Below, one piece after another: positions 44,699 to 54,768 of a DNA stretch of 64,000 nt. The DNA is taken from the NCBI GenBank assembly GCA_024224295.1, contig JAAENN010000029.1:62001-126000 (forward strand). Reading direction: 5' to 3'. Positions within the stretch are counted from its first letter, which is position 1; every line of letters starts with the position of its first letter. Origin of the DNA: Shimia sp. (lineage in GTDB: Bacteria > Pseudomonadota > Alphaproteobacteria > Rhodobacterales > Rhodobacteraceae). The translations under genes and the position numbers were made by a program. The notes under the pieces were generated by a model. The model made no database searches and was not told where the DNA came from. It saw only the letters and a program-made list of their open reading frames with translations.

Positions 44699-45538
44699 AT
44701 GAAACGTTTTTTGGTTTCCTTTCTGGCTGGCGTGGTTTTGGCAGGCGCTGTGCAGGCTCAGACAATTGAACGGATTAAAGAAACAGGGTTGCTCAAACTT
44801 GGGTATCGCATCGATGCGGCGCCGCTGTCCTACCAAGCCGAGGATGGCAGTCCGGGTGGCTATACTCCGCTGGTTTGTGTCGAGTTGGCCCAGGGCATTC
44901 TTAACTCCATCAAGATTCCAAACATGGACGTAGAATTTGTTGCTGTGGGAATGCAGGATCAGTATGAAAAGGTGGCGGCGGGCGAAATCGATCTGTTGTG
45001 CGGTGCGTCGACCATTACTCTGACGCGGCGCGAAATCGTAGACTTTTCCATTCCGACCTTTGCCGATGGCACAACAGTGATACTTCCGCTTAATGCCGCT
45101 GAAGATTTGACCCAGCTTGCGGGAAAGAAGTTGGGAGTGCGCCGTGAAAGCACAACTGAAACGGCTTTGAACAACACATTATCATCCTCAGCCACCTTCG
45201 CAGAAGTTGTGCGATTTAATGACCATTCCGCGGCGATGAAGGCGATGGAAAACGGGGAGTTGGATGCTTATTTCGGCGATCAATCAATTCTAACGGGGCT
45301 TTGGCTTAACAGCCCGCAACGTGAAAATTTGAAAATTGGCAATGACCTTTTGACGATTGAAAAACACGGTTTGGCCATGGCTCGCGGCGATACGGAGTTT
45401 CGTCTGCTGGTGGATAGCTTGTTGTCCAGCATGTATGCGCGTGGAGTTATGCAGGCCATTTTCGAAAAAGCGTTGCCCGGTGTACAACCGGGGGATATTC
45501 ACCGAGCTGTTTTCACCATGGCGCCGATTATTAAGTAG
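44699..45538 (+). CDS. amino-acid ABC transporter substrate-binding protein
   Basis: A periplasmic protein of about 279 residues. The signal peptide ends AGAVQA. IKETGLLKLGYRIDAAPLSY and DLLCGASTITLTRREIVDFS with GKKLGVRRESTTETAL are the SBP-3 (family 3, glutamate/polar amino acid) signatures. ATG 44699 is 7 bases from AGGA, ATG 44696 only 4. No permease lies nearby. Confidence 0.9.
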   Translation: MKRFLVSFLAGVVLAGAVQAQTIERIKETGLLKLGYRIDAAPLSYQAEDGSPGGYTPLVCVELAQGILNSIKIPNMDVEFVAVGMQDQYEKVAAGEIDLLCGASTITLTRREIVDFSIPTFADGTTVILPLNAAEDLTQLAGKKLGVRRESTTETALNNTLSSSATFAEVVRFNDHSAAMKAMENGELDAYFGDQSILTGLWLNSPQRENLKIGNDLLTIEKHGLAMARGDTEFRLLVDSLLSSMYARGVMQAIFEKALPGVQPGDIHRAVFTMAPIIK

Positions 45539-45630
45539 TCGTCCGGTTCGCTGCAGTTTTTAAAAGTCGCGCTGAGTGGCCCAAGAACTCCCTTTGAACC
45601 TGGGCCACTTTGCAATGTGCGAACCGCTGT

Positions 45631-45657
45631 AAAAGGAGGCTTTAATGCTCCTTTTTG
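45631..45657. terminator. terminator after the amino-acid binding protein gene
   Basis: AAAAGGAG, loop and CTCCTTTTT form an 8-bp stem ending in T. It overlaps the last codons of the interrupted gene on the minus strand. Confidence 0.75.
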
Positions 45658-46175
45658 CATTCCCTCGCCAACTCCTCTAGTTCGGCGTCGTCAATTAGCC
45701 CTGTCACATTATGGTAGACGGAAGCAGCTGCCAGGCATCCTATACCTCGCGGTTGAGTGTTTGGATGCCACAAATATCGAAATGCCGCTCCGTGGGTGTC
45801 TTTGTTGTTTAAGATGAACTGGGAGTAACTGGCGGTCACCTCTGGCACTCCCGAGAATGATTTGAGGAACACGTGTTGAATGAACGGCGGAAAATCTAGC
45901 AACTGAGCGGGTTTCTCTTAGAAGAAGACCCACACATCTGCCGTCCAGGGATTCTCTGGACTCACAACGATCGACAGTGCTGAACTTTCAGCGTCAAGCT
46001 TTCGAAGATGCTTTGAGAAATCATCCGGAGCCCCGAAAGGGAGAACGGTAATTTGTCTTCCAAGCCTTTCATATATTGGCATTGAGTTGGAGCGTTCCGC
46101 TGCCGCGGGGGTGAGGCAATAGAAGAATGATACAGTGCAGAGAAATAGGTGAGAGAAAACGCTGCTTGGGGACAA
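45642..46175 (-). pseudogene. secreted-protein gene split by an in-frame TAA
   Basis: On the minus strand an ATG at 46175 opens a signal peptide (SHLFLCTVSFFYCLTPAAA) and 85 codons to TAA at 45918-45920. The same frame continues through EKPAQLLDF and 85 more codons to TAA at 45642-45644, without an ATG start of its own. The two parts are thus one reading frame of about 177 codons with one stop. This fits a recent nonsense mutation, a sequencing error, or read-through. No family recognised. Confidence 0.65.
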
Positions 46176-46305
46176 TTTCGTGCTCGATTGTGTTTAAGGT
46201 TCGCACCACACTTTATTGGTATGACAGGAGAAGGCAAATGGACGTGACGCCATGTGTTGTTCTGGCTGTCCCAGGGAGATTTGCGTGACAGAGATCATCA
46301 CTACA

Positions 46306-46335
46306 AAAAAGAGCGCCAGAACTTGGCGCTCTTTT
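46306..46335 (-). terminator. dnaJ terminator
   Basis: AAAAAGAGCGCCA, loop GAACT and TGGCGCTCTTTTT form a 13-bp stem with T-tracts either side, 24 bp past the dnaJ stop. Confidence 0.95.
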
Positions 46336-46359
46336 TGATTGGAAGAGTGGGCTCACATC

Positions 46360-47511
46360 TTAGCCCTTCATGCTGTCCCAGAAGCCTTTGACCGAGCTGA
46401 AGAAACTGCTGCTTTCGGGGTTGTTGTCCGAAGACATGTCCTCGAACTCGCGCAGGAGCTCTTTCTGGCGACTGGTGAGGTTAACCGGTGTTTCCACCGC
46501 CAGTTCGATCATCATGTCACCAGAGCCACCGCCACGAAGGGCGGGCATGCCTTTGGACCGCAGGCGCATCTGACGGCCAGATTGAGACCCGGCAGGGATC
46601 TTCACACGGGAACGGCCACCATCAATGGTGGGAACTTCGATGTCACCGCCGAGAGCTGCGCTGGCCATGGAGACCGGTACGCGGCAGTAGAGATTCACAC
46701 CGTCCCGCTCAAAGATCTTGTGCGGGCTTACCTCGATGAAAATGTAAAGGTCGCCAGAGGGACCGCCACGCATGCCGGCTTCGCCTTCGCCAGCAAGACG
46801 GATGCGCGTGCCGGTTTCTACGCCCGCCGGGATGTTCACTGACAGCGCGCGGTCTTTTTCGACGCGGCCCTGTCCGCCACAAGCCTTACAGGGGTTCTTG
46901 ATGATCTGACCCAGACCCGAGCATGTCGGGCAGGTACGTTCAACGGTGAAAAAGCCTTGTTGTGCGCGGACCTTGCCCATGCCGGAACAGGTTGGGCAGG
47001 TGGCCGGTTCGGCCCCACCCTCGGCGCCGGAGCCGTTGCAGCTGTCACAGGCGACGGAGGTGGGCACGTTGATGGTCTTTTGCAGTCCGCTAAAGGCCTC
47101 TTCGAGCGACACACGCAGATTGTAACGCAGATCTGCGCCACGGGAAGCCCGTTGGCGACCGCCACCACGTTGGCCGCCGCCGCCCATGAAGTCGCCAAAC
47201 AGATCGTCAAACACGTCAGAGAAGGCAGATGAGAAGTCGCCGCCGGGATGGCCGCCACGAGGTCCGCCACCACCGCCCATGCTGCCGTCAAAAGCCGCGT
47301 GACCAAAGCGGTCATAGGCTGCCTTTTTCTCAGCGTCCTTGAGGATTTCGTGGGCTTCGTTCGCCTCTTTGAACTGCGATTCGGCGTCCGGATTGTCCGC
47401 ATTGCGGTCCGGATGCAGTTCTTTGGCCTTTTTGCGGTAAGCTTTTTTGATTTCGTCTGCTGAGGCCCCTTTGCCGACGCCAAGCACCTCGTAGAAGTCA
47501 CGTTTTGCCAT
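46360..47511 (-). CDS. dnaJ: co-chaperone DnaJ
   Basis: A 383-residue J protein. The J domain has HPDRNADN, a Gly/Phe-rich stretch follows ([15 protein letters not shown]), then four CxxCxGxG zinc motifs ([32 protein letters not shown]), and C-terminal substrate-binding domains. It stimulates DnaK's ATPase and hands over substrates. It lies 80 bp downstream of dnaK with a stem-loop between them. Confidence 0.98.
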   Translation of the reverse strand: MAKRDFYEVLGVGKGASADEIKKAYRKKAKELHPDRNADNPDAESQFKEANEAHEILKDAEKKAAYDRFGHAAFDGSMGGGGGPRGGHPGGDFSSAFSDVFDDLFGDFMGGGGQRGGGRQRASRGADLRYNLRVSLEEAFSGLQKTINVPTSVACDSCNGSGAEGGAEPATCPTCSGMGKVRAQQGFFTVERTCPTCSGLGQIIKNPCKACGGQGRVEKDRALSVNIPAGVETGTRIRLAGEGEAGMRGGPSGDLYIFIEVSPHKIFERDGVNLYCRVPVSMASAALGGDIEVPTIDGGRSRVKIPAGSQSGRQMRLRSKGMPALRGGGSGDMMIELAVETPVNLTSRQKELLREFEDMSSDNNPESSSFFSSVKGFWDSMKG

Positions 47512-47539
47512 GGGGGTACTCCTTTGGCCGGATTGAAAA

Positions 47540-47566
47540 GGGCCGATCCGGAAGTCGGACCGGCCC
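47540..47566 (-). terminator. stem-loop between dnaK and dnaJ
   Basis: On the minus strand GGGCCGGTCCG, a 5-base loop and CGGATCGGCCC form an 11-bp stem followed by TTTT. It may act as a partial terminator or processing site that lowers dnaJ relative to dnaK. Confidence 0.75.
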
Positions 47567-47591
47567 GATTTTCAGGTCCGTTACGCTGTGA

Positions 47592-49508
47592 TTAGCGCTT
47601 GTTGTCGTCCAGATCTTCGAAGTCAGCGTCAACGATGTCATCGTCAGCTGCTGGACCTGCGTCCATATCAGGCGCCTCTTCGCCGGCGTCTTCCTGAGCC
47701 GATTTGTAGATCGCCTCACCCAGACGCATCGCCACTTCCATAACGTTCTGGATGCCGGACTTTAGCTTCTCAGCTGTGACGTCGTCGTTTTCCAGTTCGT
47801 CGCGCAGTGCGGCCACAGCCAGTTCGATCGCTTCAACCGTGGATGGATCCACTTTGTCACCGTGCTCAGCCACCTGTTTCTCGGTGTCGTGCACGAGGCT
47901 TTCGGCTTGGTTGCGGGCTTCAATCAGCTCGCGGCGCTCTTTGTCTGCCTCGGCGTTATCCTCAGCATCCTGCACCATTTTTTCGATGTCCGCATCAGAC
48001 AGGCCACCAGAGGCTTGGATGGTGATCTTCTGCTCTTTGCCCGTGCCTTTGTCGGCTGCGCCTACAGACACAATACCGTTTGCGTCGATGTCAAAAGTCA
48101 CTTCGATTTGAGGCATGCCGCGAGGAGCTGGCGGGATATCTTCGAGGTTGAATTGGCCGAGCATTTTGTTATCCGCTGCCATTTCGCGCTCACCCTGGAA
48201 CACGCGGATGGTTACGGCGTTCTGGTTGTCTTCGGCGGTGGAGAACACCTGAGACTTTTTGGTCGGGATCGTGGTGTTGCGGTCGATCAGGCGGGTGAAC
48301 ACGCCCCCCAGGGTTTCGATACCCAAGGACAGCGGGGTCACGTCCAGAAGAACAACGTCTTTCACGTCGCCTTGCAGAACACCGGCCTGAATGGCGGCGC
48401 CCATGGCAACCACTTCGTCAGGGTTCACACCTTTGTGTGGCTCCTTGCCGAAGAATTTGGTCACTTCCGCGATCACTTTTGGCATGCGGGTCATACCACC
48501 CACGAGAACCACTTCGTCGATCTCGTTTGCGGACAGGCCGGCATCTTTCAGAGCTGCGGCGCAAGGCTTCAGGGACGCCTTGATCAGGTCGTTTACAAGG
48601 CTTTCCAGCTTCGCACGGGTCAGTTTGATGACCATGTGCAGCGGGGTGCCAGTGGCTGGATCCATGGAGATAAACGGCTGGTTGATCTCGGTCTGAGAGG
48701 AAGAGGAGAGCTCGATCTTGGCTTTCTCTGCTGCTTCTTTCAGACGCTGAAGCGCCATTTTGTCTTTGGTCAGATCGACGTTGTGCTCTTTTTTGAACTC
48801 ATCCGCGAGGTAGTTCACGATGCGCATATCGAAGTCTTCACCACCGAGGAAGGTGTCACCGTTGGTGGATTTCACTTCGAACAGGCCGTCGTCGATTTCC
48901 AGGATGGTCACGTCGAAGGTACCGCCGCCGAGATCGTATACCGCGATGGTTTGTGTGTCTTCTTTGTCCAGGCCGTAGGCCAGGGCGGCCGCGGTTGGTT
49001 CGTTGATGATGCGCAGCACTTCGAGGCCAGCGATTTTGCCGGCGTCTTTGGTTGCCTGGCGCTGAGCGTCGTTGAAGTAAGCTGGTACGGTGATGACCGC
49101 TTGAGTCACGTCTTCGCCGAGGTAGGACTCCGCGGTTTCTTTCATCTTTCCAAGAATGAAAGCGGACAGTTGCGATGGGGAGTATTTCTCACCCTTGGCT
49201 TCGACCCATGCGTCGCCGTTGCCGCCGTTGATCACGGAGAACGGCATGTTTTTCAGGTCTTTGGCCAGAGCCGCGTCATCGCGACGGCGACCAATCAGGC
49301 GCTTTACACCAAAAACTGTGTTTTCTGGGTTGGTAACTGCTTGGCGCTTGGCCGGCTGGCCTACCAGGCGCTCGTCATCAGTGAAAGCGACGATGGACGG
49401 CGTGGTGCGCGCGCCTTCGGCGTTTTCAATCACTTTTGGCTGTGAACCATCCATGATGGCTACGCAGGAATTCGTTGTACCGAGATCGATACCAATCACT
49501 TTGCTCAT
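47592..49508 (-). CDS. dnaK: chaperone DnaK (Hsp70)
   Basis: A 638-residue chaperone. [29 protein letters not shown] and [13 protein letters not shown] are the three Hsp70 signatures; the C-terminal acidic tail is typical. It binds unfolded peptides in an ATP cycle with DnaJ and GrpE. grpE is not in the window. The RpoH-type promoter lies about 110 bp upstream. Confidence 0.99.
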   Translation of the reverse strand: MSKVIGIDLGTTNSCVAIMDGSQPKVIENAEGARTTPSIVAFTDDERLVGQPAKRQAVTNPENTVFGVKRLIGRRRDDAALAKDLKNMPFSVINGGNGDAWVEAKGEKYSPSQLSAFILGKMKETAESYLGEDVTQAVITVPAYFNDAQRQATKDAGKIAGLEVLRIINEPTAAALAYGLDKEDTQTIAVYDLGGGTFDVTILEIDDGLFEVKSTNGDTFLGGEDFDMRIVNYLADEFKKEHNVDLTKDKMALQRLKEAAEKAKIELSSSSQTEINQPFISMDPATGTPLHMVIKLTRAKLESLVNDLIKASLKPCAAALKDAGLSANEIDEVVLVGGMTRMPKVIAEVTKFFGKEPHKGVNPDEVVAMGAAIQAGVLQGDVKDVVLLDVTPLSLGIETLGGVFTRLIDRNTTIPTKKSQVFSTAEDNQNAVTIRVFQGEREMAADNKMLGQFNLEDIPPAPRGMPQIEVTFDIDANGIVSVGAADKGTGKEQKITIQASGGLSDADIEKMVQDAEDNAEADKERRELIEARNQAESLVHDTEKQVAEHGDKVDPSTVEAIELAVAALRDELENDDVTAEKLKSGIQNVMEVAMRLGEAIYKSAQEDAGEEAPDMDAGPAADDDIVDADFEDLDDNKR

Positions 49509-49615
49509 TTTTGATCCCTTTCACTTAAGGCGATATTTCAGGTTGGACCCGTTATGGCATCCAAGCCTGATCCAGAAAGCATCCGGCAAGTGCGCCGGAA
49601 TGCGCTTCGAAGCGT

Positions 49616-49644
49616 ATATAGGGAGCATAAATTTGTGCTGCAAG
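49616..49644 (-). promoter_or_regulatory. RpoH-type heat-shock promoter of dnaK
   Basis: Read on the minus strand, CTTG (49644-49641), 18 bases, then CCTATAT (49622-49616). This fits the alphaproteobacterial RpoH consensus CTTG-N17/18-CYTATNT. About 108 bp lie between the -10 and the dnaK start. Confidence 0.85.
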
Positions 49645-49714
49645 CATCTCGAAAGGGGGATTGTGGCTCAAACGCTACAAATTATGCTGCATTTTAAATA
49701 TGAGGCGGTGAAAA

Positions 49715-50323
49715 GTGAGTGAACCCTTAAAAATTGCCGGATTTGAGATTTTCAAAGGGTGTTTGGATAGTTCTGAACAGGCTGCGTTGGTGTCGGATCT
49801 ACGCGCTGTCGCACGGGCTGCACCGATGCGGCATCCAGTGACTCGCCGGGGCAAGCAAATGACTGTGAAGATGACCAGCGCCGGGCGCGTCGGGTGGATT
49901 AGCGACCAGGATGGATATCGCTATGAGCAGAGGCATCCGGATGGCATGGGCTGGCCGCCGATCCCGAAGCGCATTCTCGAACTGTGGCAAAACATTACCA
50001 ATTTTGAGCGCCAGCCGGATTGTTGTCTGATCAACTTTTACGGCGAAGGCGCGCGCATGGGGCTGCATCAGGACAATGACGAAGGGGATTTTTCCTATCC
50101 GGTTTTGTCGGTGAGTCTTGGCGACGACGGATTGTTCCGCATGGGCGGGCCTGAGCGCGGAGACAAGACGCGGTCGATCTGGCTTAGTTCAGGTGATGTG
50201 ACCGTGATGGGTGGCTCTGCGCGTCTGGCCTATCACGGGGTGGACCGTATCCGCTTTGGCAGTTCATCCCTGTTGCCGGATGGGGGGCGCATCAACATCA
50301 CGCTGAGGGTGGTGCAAGACTAA
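49715..50323 (+). CDS. alkB: AlkB-like Fe(II)/2-oxoglutarate dioxygenase
   Basis: A 202-residue protein that likely removes alkyl groups from DNA or RNA by oxidation. GLHQDNDEGDF holds the HxD of the iron site, YHGVDRI the distal His, and RINITLR the 2-oxoglutarate-binding arginine. The start is GTG 49715. It is divergent from dnaK. The 3' end overlaps the minus-strand SH3 gene by 4 bp. Confidence 0.93.
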   Translation: MSEPLKIAGFEIFKGCLDSSEQAALVSDLRAVARAAPMRHPVTRRGKQMTVKMTSAGRVGWISDQDGYRYEQRHPDGMGWPPIPKRILELWQNITNFERQPDCCLINFYGEGARMGLHQDNDEGDFSYPVLSVSLGDDGLFRMGGPERGDKTRSIWLSSGDVTVMGGSARLAYHGVDRIRFGSSSLLPDGGRINITLRVVQD

Positions 50324-50937
50324 GGAACGACGGAGCAGCAGCCTTCGAAACCGGACGCTTCGTTTCCATTGTAGAAAAACAGATCGATGTCTAAGCCAAA
50401 GTTGCGGTCTGACATGCCGTCATGACAGGCCTCGCGGCGTATGACAGCGGAAAAGCTCCCGTTTGCGCCAGAGCCGCCAAGTCCAACAGCAAGATCAGGG
50501 CGCGCTGTTTGGCCTGACTGCCAGTTGATGGAATATGTGTGCGTTTCGTCCAAAGCCAGTGCGTCAAAGATCGCTTGACCTTCGGCGCTGTTGTTGACGT
50601 TAAGATCCCAGAATGGTTCTGTGCCGCCGCAGCTAAGCTTGGCGCCAGGGTGTGACCAATGATCGCCCGGCACAGGCTTCAGGTACCGCATCGCAACCCA
50701 GCCGCTGGTTTCCATCGCGTTGACCAAACCCCACCGGGCATCTTCGGTGACATCGACGACTTCGATGTTGCGGGCGTTGAAGGCCAATTCCGCAATCACT
50801 GGGGTGTTGGCGCTGGGTTCTTCGCGGATGTTGAGAACGTCGTCATGGGTTACGCCAGAGACGTCATACAGCGCAGGAAAAGGGTCAGCGTAAAGGGATA
50901 TGGGCCACAGTAGTAGGATGACCAACCAGCGGATCAC
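50320..50937 (-). CDS. secreted SH3-domain protein with COG3650-like region
   Basis: A 205-residue protein. A hydrophobic N-terminus (VIRWLVILLLWPISLYA) acts as signal; residues about 35-90 are a bacterial SH3 domain (DDVLNIREEPSANTPVI, GWVAMRYL); the rest has GTEPFWDLNVNN, the mark of COG3650. GTG 50937 overlaps the permease stop (GTGA), so it is coupled to that gene. Confidence 0.85.
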   Translation of the reverse strand: MIRWLVILLLWPISLYADPFPALYDVSGVTHDDVLNIREEPSANTPVIAELAFNARNIEVVDVTEDARWGLVNAMETSGWVAMRYLKPVPGDHWSHPGAKLSCGGTEPFWDLNVNNSAEGQAIFDALALDETHTYSINWQSGQTARPDLAVGLGGSGANGSFSAVIRREACHDGMSDRNFGLDIDLFFYNGNEASGFEGCCSVVP

Positions 50938-51755
50938 TGACGGGCACTCCAGGACAGGGAAGCGTGTTTGCGGGTGTAAAATTCGCCCATCAACCCAATC
51001 ATCAAAAGGACAATGCCAACTATGAGAGGGTATTCGATAGAGGAGTTGCGCGGAAAATAGTTGATAAACGCAAAGCCGCGTGCCTGATCGATGCAGTGAA
51101 ACAGCGGGTTCCAATCAAACATCTTCAGCATGAAGGGTGGCAGGGTGTTAGCGACAAACATCTTGCCCGAGGCGATCATATTGGCGCGGGCGTAGATGGT
51201 GTTGGCGATACCAACGAACGTCGGGAACCAAGGCTTCAATGCAAGAAAGACGGTGCCGATTGACAGGCCGGTGAACCAAGCAACCAGCAGCATACCAAAG
51301 GTTGGAATGGGCTGATCGATATCAAAGGGCGTAAAGGCCACGTGATAGACAAACAGGATCGCCGCGAGGGACAGCACTTGAATATAAAGAGTTCCAAGCG
51401 CGGCAGCCAGAATGGCAATGATGGTGTTCATTGGCGCGTGTTTCATCATCGGCGAAGACGGGCCTTCGGCGCTGACCACGGCGCCCATCGCTTTGGTGTG
51501 GGTCATGAACAGAAACACGCCGGACATGATGTAGACCAAAAAGTCGCCACGCATCGCGGCACCGCGCAGGCCAAGCACGGAGAACATGACATAAAACGCC
51601 AACACAAAAATCACGGTCTGCAACATGTTCATAAAGATGGACATGAGCGCATTGCCGTGTGTCTTGCGAATGCTGCGCACAATCGAGTGATAGGTCAGCT
51701 CTGCGATATTTAGCGCGGATGCGAACGTTGTTTTGGGTGCGGATTGCTGAAACAT
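50934..51755 (-). CDS. ABC-2 polysaccharide export permease (KpsM type)
   Basis: A 273-residue inner-membrane protein with six hydrophobic spans and the ABC-2 exporter pattern: HAPMNTIIAILAAALG, and FDWNPLFHCIDQARGFAF near the end, a mark of KpsM/RkpT permeases. Normally paired with a KpsT ATPase, which is not present in this window. It is followed by the coupled SH3 gene and divergent from cysQ. Confidence 0.88.
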   Translation of the reverse strand: MFQQSAPKTTFASALNIAELTYHSIVRSIRKTHGNALMSIFMNMLQTVIFVLAFYVMFSVLGLRGAAMRGDFLVYIMSGVFLFMTHTKAMGAVVSAEGPSSPMMKHAPMNTIIAILAAALGTLYIQVLSLAAILFVYHVAFTPFDIDQPIPTFGMLLVAWFTGLSIGTVFLALKPWFPTFVGIANTIYARANMIASGKMFVANTLPPFMLKMFDWNPLFHCIDQARGFAFINYFPRNSSIEYPLIVGIVLLMIGLMGEFYTRKHASLSWSARQ

Positions 51756-51872
51756 TGCCTGTCCGGTTGCGGAGTATCCCTATGATGGCAGGGAAATCTT
51801 GCCGTTCTGTTACGCAACGAGCATAAGGGGCGCGACAGAAATAAACAACAAATGCCTTTTAGGAGTGGTCTT

Positions 51873-52670
51873 TTGAATTACGACACGCTGATCCCGGTGA
51901 TGCGCAAGTTGGCGATCCAGGCGGGCGCCAAGATTATGGAAATCTATCACGCGGATAATTTTGACGTGAAAGTCAAAAGTGACGACAGCCCGGTGACCGC
52001 GGCAGATGAGGCGGCTGATGCGTTGATTTCGGCTGGTTTGCGCGCGGCGTTCCCAGGTGTGATGTTGGTGACTGAAGAGCAGGCGGACAGTCATGCGGCG
52101 AAAGGCGAGACCTTTCTGATCGTGGACCCACTGGATGGCACCAAGGAGTTTATTCACCGTCGTGGCGATTTCACGGTAAACATTGCCTATGTGGAGAATG
52201 GTGTGCCGCAGAGGGGTGTGGTCTATGCCCCTGCGCGCGACCGGATGTTCTTTACGCAAGCGGACGGGCAAGCGGTGGAAGAGACCGGGGCATTTGATCC
52301 GGACACTGTTGGGGACGTGAAAGCGCTCAAAGTGGCGGACAGCGACAATGCCGCGCTCTATGTGGTGGCGTCCAAGTCGCACCGTGATCAAGCGACCGAC
52401 GATTACATCAACAAATACAATGTCAAAGACATGAAGAGCGCAGGGTCCTCTCTCAAGTTTTGTTTGGTGGCGACCGGTGAAGCGGACATTTACCCGCGTG
52501 TGGGTCGCACGATGGAGTGGGACACAGCTGCCGGTCATGCGGTGCTGCTGGGCGCTGGCGGGGACGTAGTGCGATTTGATGATCACACGCCGCTGAAATA
52601 CGGCAAGGAAGACTTTGCTAACCCGTTCTTCATTGCCTACGCCCCAAAAGTGGAGCTGAAAGAAGCCTAA
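51873..52670 (+). CDS. cysQ: 3'(2'),5'-bisphosphate nucleotidase
   Basis: A 265-residue phosphatase of the inositol monophosphatase fold. DPLDGTKEFI binds the metals; EWDTAAGHAVL is the second signature. It removes phosphate from PAP, the by-product of sulfate transfer. TTG 51873 with AGGAG 8 bases upstream is chosen over ATG 51852, which lacks a site. The stop shares one base with the kdsB start (TAATG). Confidence 0.93.
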   Translation: MNYDTLIPVMRKLAIQAGAKIMEIYHADNFDVKVKSDDSPVTAADEAADALISAGLRAAFPGVMLVTEEQADSHAAKGETFLIVDPLDGTKEFIHRRGDFTVNIAYVENGVPQRGVVYAPARDRMFFTQADGQAVEETGAFDPDTVGDVKALKVADSDNAALYVVASKSHRDQATDDYINKYNVKDMKSAGSSLKFCLVATGEADIYPRVGRTMEWDTAAGHAVLLGAGGDVVRFDDHTPLKYGKEDFANPFFIAYAPKVELKEA

Positions 52671-53470
52671 TGTCTGTCTTGATCGTCATTCCGGCGCGGT
52701 ATGCGTCCACACGTTATCCCGGCAAGCCTTTGGCGGAGCTCAAAGGTGCAACGGGGGAGGTGAAAAGCCTGATCCGACGCAGCTGTGAAGCTGCGTGCGA
52801 GGTGAAAGGCGTGGATCGCGTGGTCGTGGCGACGGATGACGATCGCATCAAACAGGCGAGCGAAGCCTTTGGCGCAGAGGTGGTGATGACCTCGCCGGAC
52901 TGCGCCAACGGCACGGAACGCTGTGCCGAGGCATTTGATGTTTTGGGTGGCGGCTATGAGATTGTGGTGAACCTGCAAGGGGATGCGCCGCTCACACCGG
53001 CGTGGTTTGTTGAGGACCTGGTAGAAGGGTTGCGCCGCGACCCAATGGCGGAGGTGGCAACGCCTGTGTTGCGCTGTGACGGGCGGGCGCTAAACGGTTT
53101 TCTAGATGATCGTAAGGCCGGGAGAGTCGGCGGTACGACGGCGGTGTTTACCAAAGATCGCCATGCGCTCTACTTCTCCAAGGAAGTGGTGCCGTTCACT
53201 GACGCGACATTTACTGATGAGGATGAGACGCCGGTTTTCCACCACGTTGGGGTCTATGCTTACCGGCCCTCTGCGCTGGGCGCGTATCCGCGGTGGGAGT
53301 CAGGGCCGCTGGAGCAGCTCGAAGGCTTGGAACAGTTGCGGTTCATGGAACATGGGCGGCAGGTTCTCTGCGTTGAGGTAGAGGCGCGTGGACGGCAGTT
53401 TTGGGAGTTGAACAACCCCGAAGATGTGCCGCGTATTGAGGCGATGATGGCGCAGATGGGCACCGCATGA
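52670..53470 (+). CDS. kdsB: 3-deoxy-manno-octulosonate cytidylyltransferase
   Basis: A 266-residue enzyme that makes CMP-Kdo from CTP and Kdo. IPARYASTRYPGKPLAEL is the nucleotide-binding start; VVNLQGDAPL and VGVYAYRP are typical. Here it lies in a capsule-like cluster, so it may be the dedicated capsule copy (KpsU type). Coupled to cysQ and overlapping the next gene by 4 bp. Confidence 0.95.
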   Translation: MSVLIVIPARYASTRYPGKPLAELKGATGEVKSLIRRSCEAACEVKGVDRVVVATDDDRIKQASEAFGAEVVMTSPDCANGTERCAEAFDVLGGGYEIVVNLQGDAPLTPAWFVEDLVEGLRRDPMAEVATPVLRCDGRALNGFLDDRKAGRVGGTTAVFTKDRHALYFSKEVVPFTDATFTDEDETPVFHHVGVYAYRPSALGAYPRWESGPLEQLEGLEQLRFMEHGRQVLCVEVEARGRQFWELNNPEDVPRIEAMMAQMGTA

Positions 53471-54768
53471 GCCTGTCCGCCGGACAACCAACCATCAGCG
53501 TGGTGGTGGTGAGCCGGCGGCGCCCGGAGGCGTTAAAGCGCGCCTTGGTGGGCATCTCGCAGCTGCGCTATCCGGCATTTGAGGTTGTGGTGGTCGCGGA
53601 TGCTGCGGGGCTTGCGGTGGTCAATGACCTGCCGTTTGGCGATCAGCTCAAAACTGTGGAATACGAAACCCCCAATATCTCGGCGGCGCGCAACCGTGGC
53701 ATTGCTCATGCTGCGGGAGAGGTTGTGGCGTTTATTGATGATGACGCGGTGCCGGAAACCGGATGGCTGCACCATTTGGCTATTCCTTTTGCCGAGCCTG
53801 AGGTCGTGGCGGCGGGCGGGTATGTGCGCGGGCGCAATGGAATTGGCTTTCAATGGCAAGCGCAGAGTGTGGATGGTACAGGAGAGGGCTTGCCGTTGGA
53901 CGTAAACGGGGATGAGTCCGTAGTTCTTACCCCGAACAATGGTCGAGCGATCAAGACTGAGGGCACCAATATGGCGTTTCGGCGTATGGTGCTCGCCGAG
54001 CTCGGCGGGTTTGATCCAGCGTTTCGTTATTATTTGGATGAGACGGACTTGAACCTGCGGCTGGCGGCGGCAGGGCATAAGACCGCGATTGTGCCACGGG
54101 CCGAGGTGCATCATGGCTATGCGGAAAATCGCCAACGGACGGCGGCTCGGGTGCCGCGGGATCTGAGCGAGATTGGGGCCAGCAAAGCAGTGTTTTTACG
54201 CAAGCACTGCCCTGAAGCGCAGCGTGCGACGGTGTGGAAAGCCTTTTGCCAGGGTCAGCGCCGGCGATTGTTGAGCCATATGGTGGCGGGCCACATCATG
54301 CCAGGCGATGTGCGCCGGCTGATGCGCGGCTTGCAGCAAGGCTATTCGGATGGGCAGACCCGTGCACTTGGGCAAACACCGGAGCTGACACGGGCCGCAG
54401 ACGGGTTCGCGCCGTTGGTCGTTCAATTAGGACCGCAGGTTGTGATCTTTGGACGACTTTGGCGCCGAAAGACTATTTTGCGAGATACCCGGCAAGCGAT
54501 CCAAGACGGTAAGTTGCCTTCGGTTTTCATCTTTTCACGTACAGCATTATTCCATTCGGTTCGGTTTGATCCGGCAGGTTTTTGGTTGCAGCGCGGCGGG
54601 TTATTCGGACGATCTGAGCGGCGGCAGTCACTGTTTCGCATCGGTGGCTTTGGCGCGCGGCTTAAACAAGAATTTCAACGGGTTGCGGCGCAACGGCTTA
54701 TGTCAGAGACACTTCTGCCGAAACGATTGCAGACAAAACAACAGGCTCAGAAACGGAGCAGATCATGA
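53467..54768 (+). CDS. family 2 glycosyltransferase
   Basis: A 433-residue enzyme. The GT-A fold opens [19 protein letters not shown], with [10 protein letters not shown] as the metal-binding DxD, and [14 protein letters not shown] as the acceptor-side motif. The C-terminal part from about 300 is unlike usual GT2 enzymes. Overlaps kdsB and the next epimerase gene by 4 bp each. The sugar and acceptor are unknown. Confidence 0.88.
   Translation: MSLSAGQPTISVVVVSRRRPEALKRALVGISQLRYPAFEVVVVADAAGLAVVNDLPFGDQLKTVEYETPNISAARNRGIAHAAGEVVAFIDDDAVPETGWLHHLAIPFAEPEVVAAGGYVRGRNGIGFQWQAQSVDGTGEGLPLDVNGDESVVLTPNNGRAIKTEGTNMAFRRMVLAELGGFDPAFRYYLDETDLNLRLAAAGHKTAIVPRAEVHHGYAENRQRTAARVPRDLSEIGASKAVFLRKHCPEAQRATVWKAFCQGQRRRLLSHMVAGHIMPGDVRRLMRGLQQGYSDGQTRALGQTPELTRAADGFAPLVVQLGPQVVIFGRLWRRKTILRDTRQAIQDGKLPSVFIFSRTALFHSVRFDPAGFWLQRGGLFGRSERRQSLFRIGGFGARLKQEFQRVAAQRLMSETLLPKRLQTKQQAQKRSRS

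Noticed and set aside
46239..46289. 16-codon frame with a good ribosome site (MDVTPCVVLAVPGRFA)
   Set aside because: Short, no partner, and it lies between the interrupted gene and the dnaJ terminator; probably chance or a remnant.
47862..49445. 527-codon plus-strand frame across dnaK
   Set aside because: Antisense shadow of dnaK caused by strong codon bias; no independent start or family.
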